DNA of 64,000 nt from JAJYLM01 sp964547905 (GTDB lineage: Bacteria; JAMCPX01): contig CAZJPN010000036.1 of assembly GCA_964547905.1 (NCBI GenBank), positions 1 through 64,000 of the forward strand. The letters are read 5' to 3'. Shown here in pieces: positions 27,152-36,004 of the stretch. A program made the position numbers and the translations under genes. Under the pieces are notes generated by a model. It saw only the letters and a program-made list of their open reading frames with translations, made no database searches and had not been told where the DNA came from. Every line of letters begins with the position of its first letter. The stretch's first letter is position 1.

Positions 27152-27608
27152 CGAGGTAAACGAGAAAAGGGGTCTCGGATATGTCGAGCTGGAGGACCGC
27201 CTCTTCCGTGGTCATGGGTCTTACGAAGTAATCTTTCTCAGGGATTACCATTACCTCGTCTTTGTCCTCTTCTTCGTCCGCTGGCTCAGCCTGTTGGAGA
27301 TGCTTCATGGAAGCTATGCCGGTGTGCTTTTTTTTCTTTTCTTTCAGTTTTGTTATCTGCTTGTCGAGTTTGTCGTAGATGAGGTCTATGGCAGCATACA
27401 TATCTATGCCCCGCTCTTTTACCTGCAACTCCTTGCCCGCGGATGTGAGTGTCAGCTCAACGGTATTGTTTTTTTTCTCCTGGGTAAAAATGATATGCAC
27501 CTCTATGGGTTCTTTCAGGGATTTTACCAGCTTAGTAATCTTTTCTTCTGCGTATTGCTTTAAAGCATTTGACGAGGGGATATGTCTGAAGGTTACCTGA
27601 ATGTTCAT
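27066..27608 (-). CDS. hpf: Ribosome hibernation promoting factor, long form
   Basis: The 180-residue protein has the N-terminal HPF/YfiA ribosome-binding domain (MNIQVTFRHIPSSNALKQYA...) and, after an acidic linker at about 110-122, the C-terminal dimerisation domain (FVRPMTTEEAVLQLDISETPFLVY). Long HPF forms 100S ribosome dimers alone in stationary phase. An AGGAGG ribosome site precedes the ATG. It is the first gene of the regulatory PTS operon; in related bacteria rpoN lies just upstream, but here the upstream region leads to divergent glyQ. Confidence 0.93.
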   Translation of the reverse strand: MNIQVTFRHIPSSNALKQYAEEKITKLVKSLKEPIEVHIIFTQEKKNNTVELTLTSAGKELQVKERGIDMYAAIDLIYDKLDKQITKLKEKKKKHTGIASMKHLQQAEPADEEEDKDEVMVIPEKDYFVRPMTTEEAVLQLDISETPFLVYLDAGDERVNVVYKRDDGHYGLIETGARYK

Positions 27609-27705
27609 AAGAGTTCCTCCTGTACGGTTTATTTGTTCTATTCATAAGATAGGCTAACGTTAAGACAATTTCAACTGTTTTATTTGCGATTTCCAACAGG
27701 GTTGC

Positions 27706-27760
27706 CCCCGTTAGAAAACAACCCCGGCCATCGTTGGGGGCGTAGTATACAATGTGCCTG
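27706..27760. repeat. MITE-like repeat, copy D (partial)
   Basis: CCCCGTTAGAAAA at 27706-27718 matches the terminal repeat of the elements at 41789, 47804 and 56742. Downstream text TATACAATGTG is shared with copy A. The right-hand terminal repeat is not recognisable, so this copy is degenerate. It lies between hpf and glyQ, 30-80 bp upstream of the glyQ promoter. Confidence 0.5.
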
Positions 27761-27789
27761 AATTAGTAAACATAAATTTTTCATCGGAG

Positions 27790-27819
27790 TTGACAAACCC
27801 GGCTGTTTCTGGATACCAT
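27790..27819 (+). promoter_or_regulatory. Candidate glyQ promoter
   Basis: TTGACA (27790-27795) is followed after 18 nt by TACCAT (27814-27819). The glyQ ATG is at 27840. The -35 box is perfect and the -10 box moderate. Confidence 0.45.
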
Positions 27820-27839
27820 TTCTGCCTTAGGCGGATGAT

Positions 27840-28850
27840 ATGAATATCCAGGATGTTATATTTACATTAAACAAATTCTGGTCAAGCAGTGGATGTATTG
27901 TTGATCAGCCCTATGATGTTGAGGTTGGTGCGGGAACATTTCATCCATCAACCTTTCTCAAGGTGCTTGATGCTAAGCCATGGTCAGCAGCATATGTCCA
28001 GCCTTCGAGAAGACCCACTGACGGCAGGTATGGGGAAAACCCGAATAGATTACAGCGTTATTTTCAGTATCAGGTTATTATAAAACCCCCACCATCCAAT
28101 ATTCAGGATATGTATCTTAAAAGCCTTAATACCCTTGGCATAAAAACAAAGGATCACGATATAAGGTTTGTCGAGGATGATTGGGAATCTCCAACACTCG
28201 GGGCCTGGGGGCTTGGATGGGAGGTATGGCTTGACGGCATGGAGATCACACAGTTTACCTACTTTCAGCAGGCAGGCGGTATTGATCTGATGCCTGTAAC
28301 GGTCGAGATTACCTACGGCATAGAACGTATCTCGATGTATCTGCAGGGTGTTGAAAATGTGTTCGACCTGAAATGGAATAACAAGGTCAGGTACGGAGAT
28401 CTGTTCAGGGAAAATGAGCGGCAGCATTCGATGTATAACTTTGAATCCGCTGATATCGAAAGACTTTTGCTTCTCTTCAATGAATACGAGAAGGAATCTC
28501 TGAGGCTTATCAAAGAAGGGTTGTTCCTTCCGGCTTATGACTGCACGCTAAAATGTTCACACCTTTTTAACCTGCTCGATGCACGGCGCGCTATCTCGGT
28601 ATCTGAAAGGGCAAGGTACATCGGGAGGGTAAGGGCAATGGCAAAGGGTGTGGGACAGGGGTATAAAGAAAGTCAAGATTCAAAATTAAAGATTCAAGAT
28701 CCAAAACAGGAAAGTCAAGATTCAAAATTAAAGATTCAAGATCCAAAACAGGAAAGTCAAGATTCAAAATTAAAGATTATAGATTCAGAATTAGAAACTC
28801 AAAACTCAAAATTAGAGATTAAAGATTCAAAAACGAATGGTGTAAAATAA
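27840..28850 (+). CDS. glyQ: Glycyl-tRNA synthetase alpha subunit with repeat-derived C-terminal tail
   Basis: The 336-residue protein is the catalytic alpha chain of the alpha2-beta2 bacterial glycyl-tRNA synthetase. NKFWSSSGCIVDQPYDVEVGAGT, YVQPSRRPTDGRYGENPNRLQ and GWEVWLDGMEITQFTYFQQ are family hallmarks. Homology ends near residue 275. The remaining about 60 residues are a hydrophilic 14-residue repeat (ESQDSKLKIQDPKQ, two full units then degenerate ones) encoded by a 42-bp tandem repeat. Normal GlyQ is about 290-300 residues, so the native tail has been replaced or extended. glyS follows after 2 bp. Confidence 0.95.
   Translation: MNIQDVIFTLNKFWSSSGCIVDQPYDVEVGAGTFHPSTFLKVLDAKPWSAAYVQPSRRPTDGRYGENPNRLQRYFQYQVIIKPPPSNIQDMYLKSLNTLGIKTKDHDIRFVEDDWESPTLGAWGLGWEVWLDGMEITQFTYFQQAGGIDLMPVTVEITYGIERISMYLQGVENVFDLKWNNKVRYGDLFRENERQHSMYNFESADIERLLLLFNEYEKESLRLIKEGLFLPAYDCTLKCSHLFNLLDARRAISVSERARYIGRVRAMAKGVGQGYKESQDSKLKIQDPKQESQDSKLKIQDPKQESQDSKLKIIDSELETQNSKLEIKDSKTNGVK
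28668..28838 (+). repeat. 42-bp tandem repeat inside glyQ 3' end
   Basis: Units start at 28668, 28710 and 28752, each beginning GAAAGTCAAGATTCAAAATT; later units decay into variants of AGATTCAAAATTA. Because 42 is divisible by three, the frame stays open. Similar text with no coding role is found at 38366-38430. Confidence 0.85.
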
Positions 28851-28852
28851 CT

Positions 28853-30994
28853 ATGTCGGAGCTTTTTATAGAGATTGGTGTTGAAGAGATACCGGTTGCA
28901 GAGATAGGTCCTGCGGTAGAACATCTTTCCAATACATTATCAGGGCTTTTTAAAAATGACGGTGTCGATTTTGGCAGCTGCACAACGTATGCTACACCGC
29001 GGAGGCTTGCCGTATGCTTTCAGGAGCTTTCCGATAAAGGTAAGTCAGAAATCATTATCCATACAGGACCCCGGAAAGAGGCTGCATTTGATAAAGACGG
29101 CAATCCAACACAGGCTGCGATCGGATTTGCACGGTCGAAAGGTATTGACGTTAAATTACTGAAGATCGTAAAGCTCGATAAAGGCGAATTTGTTCAGGTT
29201 GAAATTAAGAAGCCCGGTGTTTTAACAAAAACCCTTATAAAAAAAGAGCTCGCCGGTGTAGCCCTCGGCATAGCCTTCAGAAAATCCATGAAATGGGACA
29301 GCGAAAATATAAGGTTCATCAGACCAATACGGTGGATGGTTGTGCTGTACAACGGCACGGTAATCCCCCTATCGATAGGCAGGGTTAAAGCGTCGGCTTA
29401 TACAACGGGATTAAGAACAGGCAGTATAAAGAAAATAAAGGTTGCTGGTTCTGACTCGTGGTTGAAAGCAATGAAAAAAGAAAAGATTCTGCCGGATGCT
29501 AAGGAGAGAAAAAACAGTATTACGGAGCAGGCAAGAGCATTGGCGAAAAGGGTAAAAGGTCAGGCGCAACCTGATATTGAATTGCTTGATACTATTACCA
29601 ATCTCATAGAATCGCCGGTAGCCATTTTGGGCAGTTTTGATAAACGGTTCATGAACCTGCCGCAGGAAGTGATCATGAGCGTTATGAAGACCCAGCAGAA
29701 ATACATACCTGTTGTAGATGAGAAGTTAGTGCTTATGCCTTATTTTATAGGGATAAGCAACAATCCGTATGGTGATAAGACCGTTATCAGAAAGGGCTAT
29801 GAGCGGGTGCTGCAGGCAAGGCTTGAGGACGCGGAGTTCTACTACCACCAGGACATCAAACAGCCGCTCGAGGCATACGTAGAACTCTTGAAGGGCATGA
29901 CGTTTTATCCCAGGCTCGGGAGCCTTTATGACAAGACGCGGCGGATTGAAAATATAGCTTCATTTTTATGCGATGAAATTAGGGTAGATGAGGCTTTAAA
30001 GGTCGTAACCCGCGAGGCGGCAAGGCTTTGCAAGGCTGATCTCGCAACACGGCTTGTTTCCGAGTTCCCCGAGCTTCAGGGGGTTATCGGCAGACATTAT
30101 ATACAGTTAAAAGGTCCGTCATTGGAGTCTATTGCAGACGCAGTCTATGAGCACAACAGCAAGGAATTACCTCGAACACCACCCGGTGCTGCTGTTTCCA
30201 TGGCAGACAAGATAGATACGCTCGTCGGTTTTTTTAGCATAGGTGAAGTACCTACAAGCACACAGGACCCTTATGGTTTACGGAGAGCGGCAATAGGTCT
30301 TATTAATACCGTCATTCATAAATATATAGAAATAGATATCAAAAAGCTTATAGAATTTGGTATAGAACAATACAAGGAACCTCCAAGGATGCCTGTAAGT
30401 TTTCCTTCACCCTCTACTGAATGGCAACCCCCTAATAGGGATAGTTTAAAAAAGCTCATCTTGTCGTACCTCTATGGCAGACTGGCAGTAATTTTAGGTG
30501 AGAAATATCATACAGTAGAATCTTTTGTGGCAACGTTAAACAAAAAAGGTAACCCCATTGACAAATTAATTAATGCAGTAATAGCAACAGAGCCTGAAAA
30601 TATGCTTGAGGCTGATCGTCGAGTCTTTGCTTTCAAAGATATCGTGTTTAAGCCGGATTTTGAACCGGCCTTTCTTGCTTTTAAGAGGGTCATAAACATC
30701 TCAAAAAAACACATTGCCGGCGAGGTCAGCGGAGAGTTACTTGTAGAGCCGTCAGAAAAGGCTTTATATAACAGCTACTTGGGAATAGAGCCAAAAATTC
30801 AAACAGCACTTGCAAAAGGAAATTACATTGGCTATATAAATTTGATTCAAAATCTGGTAGAGCCGATAAATACCTTTTTTGATAAGGTACTCGTTATGAG
30901 TGATAACGAGGAAATAAGGACCAATAGATTGAATCTGCTTGCAAAGATTAAAAATCTTGTTATGCAGGTTTTGGATATAACTAAATTGATATAG
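28853..30994 (+). CDS. glyS: Glycyl-tRNA synthetase beta subunit
   Basis: The 713-residue beta chain begins ELFIEIGVEEIP, the family start. It continues with TPRRLAV, the HD-like and tRNA-binding regions (KADLATRLVSEFPELQG, DPYGLRRAAIG) and a C-terminal anticodon-binding domain. It partners GlyQ in charging tRNA-Gly. No Shine-Dalgarno is visible at its ATG, 2 bp after the glyQ stop, so it probably depends on translational coupling across the repeat-derived tail. Confidence 0.96.
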   Translation: MSELFIEIGVEEIPVAEIGPAVEHLSNTLSGLFKNDGVDFGSCTTYATPRRLAVCFQELSDKGKSEIIIHTGPRKEAAFDKDGNPTQAAIGFARSKGIDVKLLKIVKLDKGEFVQVEIKKPGVLTKTLIKKELAGVALGIAFRKSMKWDSENIRFIRPIRWMVVLYNGTVIPLSIGRVKASAYTTGLRTGSIKKIKVAGSDSWLKAMKKEKILPDAKERKNSITEQARALAKRVKGQAQPDIELLDTITNLIESPVAILGSFDKRFMNLPQEVIMSVMKTQQKYIPVVDEKLVLMPYFIGISNNPYGDKTVIRKGYERVLQARLEDAEFYYHQDIKQPLEAYVELLKGMTFYPRLGSLYDKTRRIENIASFLCDEIRVDEALKVVTREAARLCKADLATRLVSEFPELQGVIGRHYIQLKGPSLESIADAVYEHNSKELPRTPPGAAVSMADKIDTLVGFFSIGEVPTSTQDPYGLRRAAIGLINTVIHKYIEIDIKKLIEFGIEQYKEPPRMPVSFPSPSTEWQPPNRDSLKKLILSYLYGRLAVILGEKYHTVESFVATLNKKGNPIDKLINAVIATEPENMLEADRRVFAFKDIVFKPDFEPAFLAFKRVINISKKHIAGEVSGELLVEPSEKALYNSYLGIEPKIQTALAKGNYIGYINLIQNLVEPINTFFDKVLVMSDNEEIRTNRLNLLAKIKNLVMQVLDITKLI

Positions 30995-31002
30995 GGGGTT
31001 TT

Positions 31003-33765
31003 ATGGCACAAAAGATAAAGCGCATATACTTCTTTGCAAAAGGTAAGGCTGACGGCAAAGGCGATATGAAGGATCTGCTCGGCGGTAAAGGGGCAGGCCT
31101 TGCTGAAATGACAAGGGCAGGCATACCGGTACCGCCAGGGTTTACTATTCCCACAACTGTATGTCTGGAATATTTTAGAAAAGGTATGAAAGTTCCCCCG
31201 GATTTAAAAGAGGATATCAAACAATCGATAAAAAGATTGGAGTCCGTTACAGGTAAAGGATTTGGCAATAAAGATAACCCTTTACTTGTATCCGTCCGTT
31301 CAGGTGCAAAGTTCTCAATGCCAGGTATGATGGATACCATACTCAACCTTGGACTGAATGACCAGACCGTTTCAGGTCTGGCAGACAAAACAGGCAATCA
31401 AAGGTTTGCTTACGATAGCTACAGAAGATTCATGTATATGTTTGGCGATGTCGTACTTGGTATGGGTAAAAAGGTTTTTGAAGAGATCTTCGAGGGATAT
31501 AAAAAGAAATTCAACGCAAAAGATGACACATCCGTTCCTCCGGCAGCATTAAAGTCCGTGGTAGAGGATTTTAAGAGCATTATCAAATCAAAGACAAAGA
31601 TAGAATTCCCGCAGGACCCTTATCGGCAGTTATTTATGGCGATAGAGGCTGTTTTTAAATCATGGAACAATGACAGGGCAATATACTATAGAAAGCAGAA
31701 CAACATACCTGAAACCCTTGGTACAGCAGTGAATGTTCAAACAATGGTATTTGGGAATACCGGTGATAAGTCCGCAACGGGTGTAGGTTTTACCCGTAAT
31801 CCTGCCACAGGAGGAAAAATGTTTTATGGTGAGTATCTCACCAATGCCCAGGGAGAGGATGTTGTCGCAGGTATAAGGACACCAAAACCTATATCAGAGC
31901 TTGCCCATGAGATGCCTGTTGTCTTTCGGCAGCTTAGAGAGATAACGACCAGGCTCGAGAAGCACTATAGGGATGTTCAGGATTTTGAATTTACCATTGA
32001 GAATGAGAAGCTGTACATGCTTCAGACGAGAACAGGCAAAAGAACCCCTCAGGCTGCGCTGAAGATTGCTGTTGATCTGGTAAAAGAAAAGCTTATCACG
32101 AAAGAACAGGCAATAGCAAGGATAGAGCCTGACAAGCTTGAACAACTTCTTCATCCGGTCTTCGATCCAAAGGCAAAGTATGAGGTCGTTGCAAAAGGGC
32201 TTGCAGCATCACCCGGTGCAGCTTCGGGTATGGTTGTTCTTGATGCAAATAAGGCTGTAGAATGGTCTCAGAAAGGTCAGGCAGTTGTCCTTTTGAGAGA
32301 AGAAACGTCTCCGGATGACATACACGGCATGGATGCGTCAAAGGGCATTCTTACAAGACACGGGGGTATGACATCGCATGCCGCTGTTGTGGCAAGGCAG
32401 TACGGTAAACCTGCTGTTGTCGGTTGTGAAGCCCTTGAGATCGATGAGAAAACGCATGCCGTAAAGATAGGCGACAAATTATTAAAAGAGGGTGATTATA
32501 TATCAATCAACGGAACGACAGGAGAGGTAATTATAGGAAAGATCCCATTTGTAGATCCGGGTCTTACCGGTGACTTCAAAATCATCATGACTTGGGCTGA
32601 CAACATCAGAAGGCTTGGTGTAAGGGCAAATGCTGATACACCGAGGGATGCAAACAGGGCAAGGGCATTCGGTGCACAGGGTGTAGGATTGTGCAGAACC
32701 GAACACATGTTTTTTGCAGAAGACAGGATAGGGATCATGCAGAAAATGATCCTTTCAGAAACAAGGAAAGAGAGACTCAAATTCCTTGACATGCTCCTTG
32801 TTATGCAAAGACAGGATTTTATCGGTATCTTAAAGGAGATGCAGGGCTTGCCCGTTACGATAAGACTACTCGACCCGCCACTCCATGAATTTCTGCCAAA
32901 AAGAGAAGAATTGATGGTAGAAATAACAAAGCTTGAACTACAGGGTGGGAATCAACCAGTTTTAGCAGAAAAAAAGAAACTCCTGTCAAGAGTCGAAGAG
33001 TTGCATGAATTTAACCCAATGCTCGGACTCAGAGGTGCAAGGCTTGGTATTATAATGCCTGATATAACTAGGATGCAGGTTAGGGCAATCATAGAGGCCG
33101 CATGTGAACTTATGAATCAGGGTATAAAAGTCTATCCGGAGATCATGCTGCCTGTAATCAGTATGGTTGAGGAGATGCATGCACAAAAGACGATTGTACT
33201 GCAAACAGCTCAAGAGGTGATGAAACAAAAGAACAAGAAGATAAAATTCATGGTGGGAACAATGATAGAATTGCCCAGGGCAGCCATAACCGCGGATGAG
33301 ATTGCACGGGAGGCGGAGTTTTTCTCTTTTGGAACAAACGATCTTACCCAGACTACGTATGGCTTTTCAAGGGATGATGCCGGAAGATTTATAAGCTTCT
33401 ACAGATCTTATTCAGAGCATTGTCCTATATGCGGCGGAAGGCTGAACAAGGACGGAGTTTGTGAAGTTTGCGGTTATCATGTGACAATAAAACCGCAAAA
33501 TATATTATCTTTTGATCCATTTGCAACCATTGATGTAAAGGGTGTCGGTGAGCTTGTAAAAATAGCAGTTGAAAAAGGCAGGAAAACAAGGCCGGATATA
33601 AAGCTTGGTATATGTGGTGAGCATGGGGGTGATCCGCAAACCATTCATTTCTGTCACAATGCAGGCTTGACCTACGTAAGCTGTTCCCCGTACAGGATCC
33701 CTGTTGCAAGGCTTGCAGCGGCACAAGCATCATTGAACGACAAATTAGAAAAACATAAAAAATAA
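31003..33765 (+). CDS. ppdK: Pyruvate, phosphate dikinase with a zinc-ribbon-like insert
   Basis: The 920-residue enzyme interconverts pyruvate, ATP and phosphate with PEP, AMP and pyrophosphate. Domains in order: ATP-grasp nucleotide-binding part, phospho-histidine domain with GGMTSHAAVVARQYGKPAVVG, and C-terminal PEP/pyruvate barrel with FGTNDLTQTTYGFSRDDA and GICGEHGGDP (catalytic Cys). Between SRDDAGRF and DPFATIDVKGVG sits an extra segment with C807-x2-C810-x9-C820-x2-C823, a four-cysteine zinc-ribbon pattern absent from textbook PPDKs. glyQ-glyS-ppdK is a conserved order. It supplies PEP for the PTS or gluconeogenesis. Confidence 0.96.
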   Translation: MAQKIKRIYFFAKGKADGKGDMKDLLGGKGAGLAEMTRAGIPVPPGFTIPTTVCLEYFRKGMKVPPDLKEDIKQSIKRLESVTGKGFGNKDNPLLVSVRSGAKFSMPGMMDTILNLGLNDQTVSGLADKTGNQRFAYDSYRRFMYMFGDVVLGMGKKVFEEIFEGYKKKFNAKDDTSVPPAALKSVVEDFKSIIKSKTKIEFPQDPYRQLFMAIEAVFKSWNNDRAIYYRKQNNIPETLGTAVNVQTMVFGNTGDKSATGVGFTRNPATGGKMFYGEYLTNAQGEDVVAGIRTPKPISELAHEMPVVFRQLREITTRLEKHYRDVQDFEFTIENEKLYMLQTRTGKRTPQAALKIAVDLVKEKLITKEQAIARIEPDKLEQLLHPVFDPKAKYEVVAKGLAASPGAASGMVVLDANKAVEWSQKGQAVVLLREETSPDDIHGMDASKGILTRHGGMTSHAAVVARQYGKPAVVGCEALEIDEKTHAVKIGDKLLKEGDYISINGTTGEVIIGKIPFVDPGLTGDFKIIMTWADNIRRLGVRANADTPRDANRARAFGAQGVGLCRTEHMFFAEDRIGIMQKMILSETRKERLKFLDMLLVMQRQDFIGILKEMQGLPVTIRLLDPPLHEFLPKREELMVEITKLELQGGNQPVLAEKKKLLSRVEELHEFNPMLGLRGARLGIIMPDITRMQVRAIIEAACELMNQGIKVYPEIMLPVISMVEEMHAQKTIVLQTAQEVMKQKNKKIKFMVGTMIELPRAAITADEIAREAEFFSFGTNDLTQTTYGFSRDDAGRFISFYRSYSEHCPICGGRLNKDGVCEVCGYHVTIKPQNILSFDPFATIDVKGVGELVKIAVEKGRKTRPDIKLGICGEHGGDPQTIHFCHNAGLTYVSCSPYRIPVARLAAAQASLNDKLEKHKK

Positions 33766-33781
33766 ACGGGTGAAAAAACGC

Positions 33782-33807
33782 AAAAGGGTTGGGCAACCAA
33801 CCCTTTT
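33782..33807 (+). terminator. Probable intrinsic terminator after ppdK
   Basis: AAAAGGGTTGG (33782-33792) pairs with CCAACCCTTTT (33797-33807) across a 4-nt loop, 17 bp after the ppdK stop. The following T-run is weak (GGTGTTTTA), but the stem includes its own T-tail. Confidence 0.7.
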
Positions 33808-34045
33808 GGTGTTTTAGATTTACTTTAAAATCCATAATTCTTTAGATTAATAAGATCGTTAGCCTATATTTATTGAATAATTGTCAATATCACTTTTGGT
33901 GGGTGAAAGCACGCAGTGCATTTCCTTGGTTAACCCAAAAATTGCATTTAAAAGATAGAGGGGATTTGTGTAGTTCGTAGATTTTCCTATTGCATTTTTT
34001 TGGATAACATCAAATTTTGAGGAAACGTTAATTTTGTAAGTTAAT
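33808..34045. other. Intergenic region between ppdK and the lipoprotein gene
   Basis: No gene or clear RNA structure is seen here. The sequence is AT-rich, with one moderately G-rich patch near 33893-33990. It separates the ppdK terminator from the promoter at 34046. Confidence 0.4.
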
Positions 34046-34074
34046 TTGACATAAACTATATTTTTTTGTAGAAA
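34046..34074 (+). promoter_or_regulatory. Promoter of the lipoprotein gene, leaderless geometry
   Basis: TTGACA (34046-34051) is followed after 17 nt by TAGAAA (34069-34074). The ATG at 34082 begins 7 nt after the -10 box, and no Shine-Dalgarno is present. Confidence 0.5.
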
Positions 34075-34081
34075 GACAAAC

Positions 34082-34750
34082 ATGCACAAATATATCAAAT
34101 ATAGTGCTTTAATAGGTTTATTGTTAATATCAGGCTGTATAAATGTCAAAGAGGATATAGTACTTAATCTAAACGGCTCTGGAAGTATGCATCTTGCTTA
34201 TTATATACCAGAGGCACTTATGAAAGATCAAAACAGTCTTCGCAATGCCATGGCACAAACGGGCATTGAATTCCCTTTGACGACGAAAGATTTCAACAAT
34301 CAGTTTGCAGGTCTCCAAGGTGTAAAGGTTAAGAGTGTAAAGGCATTTACTGACAAAGGATATTATATAATTGACGGAATGATAGGATTTAGCAACATCA
34401 ATAATTTGAAGATGAGTAATATACAATTTAACCTTAAGAAAGTTAATAAGGACAATGAATTGATAATTTCTTTAATCAATTCCATGAATAAAAAACATGA
34501 ACAAACCTCAGGGACAAAAATAAATTATGAAAATATATTGAAGGGTACCCTTGCTAATTATGGCATAAAATTTGATGTGAGCTTTCCTACGAAGGTGATC
34601 TCAGCCAATGGTAATATACAGAGCAGGGATGTCAAGTGGGATGTGCCAATGAATGTGTTTTTAAAAAGTCAGGCAAAAGAAATGGAGTTGAGAGCTGTTT
34701 ACAGCGGTACTCCCACATTCCTTGACCGGATAAAGGATTTTTTTAGATAA
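34082..34750 (+). CDS. Predicted lipoprotein of unknown function
   Basis: The 222-residue protein has a lysine-containing start, a hydrophobic h-region and the lipobox LLISGC with the modified Cys near residue 19. It should be exported and anchored in a membrane. The mature part (VKEDIVLNLNGSGSMHLAYYIP...) has no recognised domain, although the VxxDIxLNxxGSGxM pattern occurs in other exported proteins of unknown function. Its stop overlaps the start of rmlA by one base (TAATG), so it probably heads the nucleotide-sugar operon. Confidence 0.75.
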   Translation: MHKYIKYSALIGLLLISGCINVKEDIVLNLNGSGSMHLAYYIPEALMKDQNSLRNAMAQTGIEFPLTTKDFNNQFAGLQGVKVKSVKAFTDKGYYIIDGMIGFSNINNLKMSNIQFNLKKVNKDNELIISLINSMNKKHEQTSGTKINYENILKGTLANYGIKFDVSFPTKVISANGNIQSRDVKWDVPMNVFLKSQAKEMELRAVYSGTPTFLDRIKDFFR

Positions 34751-35814
34751 TGAAGGCACTTATACTGAGCGGTGGTAAGGGGACGCGCCTGAGGCCCATT
34801 ACTCATACAGGCGCAAAACAGCTCATCCCGGTTGCGAATAAGCCGATACTCTTTTATGCGATAGAGGCTATAAGAGATGCAGGTATAAAAGATATCGGCA
34901 TAATTGTAGGAGACACCGCTGAAGAGGTTAAGAATGCCGTAGCGAACGGCAGGAGATTCGGCGTAAAAATAACATACATACAACAGGATGAGCCACTTGG
35001 GCTTGCTCATGCGGTCCTTATAGCAAAGGATTTTCTTAAAGACGATGAATTCGTTATGTATCTTGGGGATAACCTTATCAAAAGCGGTATTACAAACCTT
35101 ATTGAGCAGTTCAAACAACAATCCCCTAATTCCCAGATACTGCTTGCCCATGTAAAAAATCCAAGCCAATTTGGTGTGGCAGAGCTTAAAGACTCAAAGG
35201 TGATAAGGCTTGTAGAAAAGCCCAAAAAGCCCAAAAGTGATCTTGCACTGGTCGGTGTTTACATGTTCGATAAAAACATCCATACGGCGGTCAGAGCAAT
35301 TAAACCGTCAAAAAGAGGCGAACTTGAGATCACGGATGCAATCCAATGGCTTATAGACAACAATTTCAAAGTGCTGCCTCACATTGTAACAGGATGGTGG
35401 AAGGATACAGGCAAGCTCGAAGATATGCTTGAGGCAAACAGGATGATGCTTGATCTATATGAAACGGATATAAAGGGTGATGTTGATGGGCAATCCCGTG
35501 TGCAGTTTAAGGTTGTTATTGAAGAGGGTGCCATTGTTAAAAATTCTATAATCAGAGGACCTGCTGCTATCGGCAGCGGTGCAAAAATTATAAATTCATA
35601 CATTGGTCCGTTTACCGCCATATCGTCCGGTACGCAGGTTATAAATAGCGAGATAGAACACAGCATAATCCTCGAGAATTGTCTTATAGAGGATGTTGGT
35701 ATTAAGATAGAAGACAGTCTTGTTGGCAGAAATGTTGAGGTAAAGAAGCTGAACGAAAAGCCAAAGGTCTACAGGCTGCTGCTCGGTGACAACAGCAAGG
35801 TTGGACTGCCGTAG
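34750..35814 (+). CDS. rfbA: Glucose-1-phosphate thymidylyltransferase, long form
   Basis: The 354-residue protein starts MKALILSGGKGTRLRPITHTGAKQL-like text, the nucleotidyltransferase P-loop. It has VMYLGDNLI and a C-terminal left-handed beta-helix part (IVKNSIIRGPAAIGSGAKI). This long form matches the RmlA/RffH-like class found in archaea and many non-enteric bacteria. It makes dTDP-glucose, the first step of dTDP-rhamnose synthesis, and is followed by the remaining rml genes. Confidence 0.92.
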   Translation: MKALILSGGKGTRLRPITHTGAKQLIPVANKPILFYAIEAIRDAGIKDIGIIVGDTAEEVKNAVANGRRFGVKITYIQQDEPLGLAHAVLIAKDFLKDDEFVMYLGDNLIKSGITNLIEQFKQQSPNSQILLAHVKNPSQFGVAELKDSKVIRLVEKPKKPKSDLALVGVYMFDKNIHTAVRAIKPSKRGELEITDAIQWLIDNNFKVLPHIVTGWWKDTGKLEDMLEANRMMLDLYETDIKGDVDGQSRVQFKVVIEEGAIVKNSIIRGPAAIGSGAKIINSYIGPFTAISSGTQVINSEIEHSIILENCLIEDVGIKIEDSLVGRNVEVKKLNEKPKVYRLLLGDNSKVGLP

Positions 35815-35850
35815 GAGAAGAAGGAAAAATAAAGTTGATCCCCATTGCTG

Positions 35851-35936
35851 CCCCTCCCTTAATGGGAGGGGAAAAAGGGGAGGGTGAAACTTTCAGCTTA
35901 TCACCTCCTCCTCACCTCCCCCGTCGAGGGGGAGGG
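35851..35936. repeat. GC-rich double hairpin repeat in the rml operon
   Basis: CCCCTCCC (35851-35858) pairs with GGGAGGGG (35864-35871), and CCTCCCCC (35915-35922) pairs with GGGGGAGG (35928-35935). The GC-rich block contrasts with AT-rich surroundings and fills most of the gap before the next gene. It looks like a dispersed palindromic repeat. Confidence 0.55.
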
Positions 35937-36004
35937 ATAAGAGAACAACTGCGGCAAGACCGCAGGATAGTACAAGTTAAATATTAAATTAGGAGAATAA
36001 ATTT

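Noticed and set aside
28668..28838. CRISPR-like array
   Set aside because: The repeated units are contiguous 42-bp tandem copies in frame with glyQ, with no unique spacers and no cas genes.
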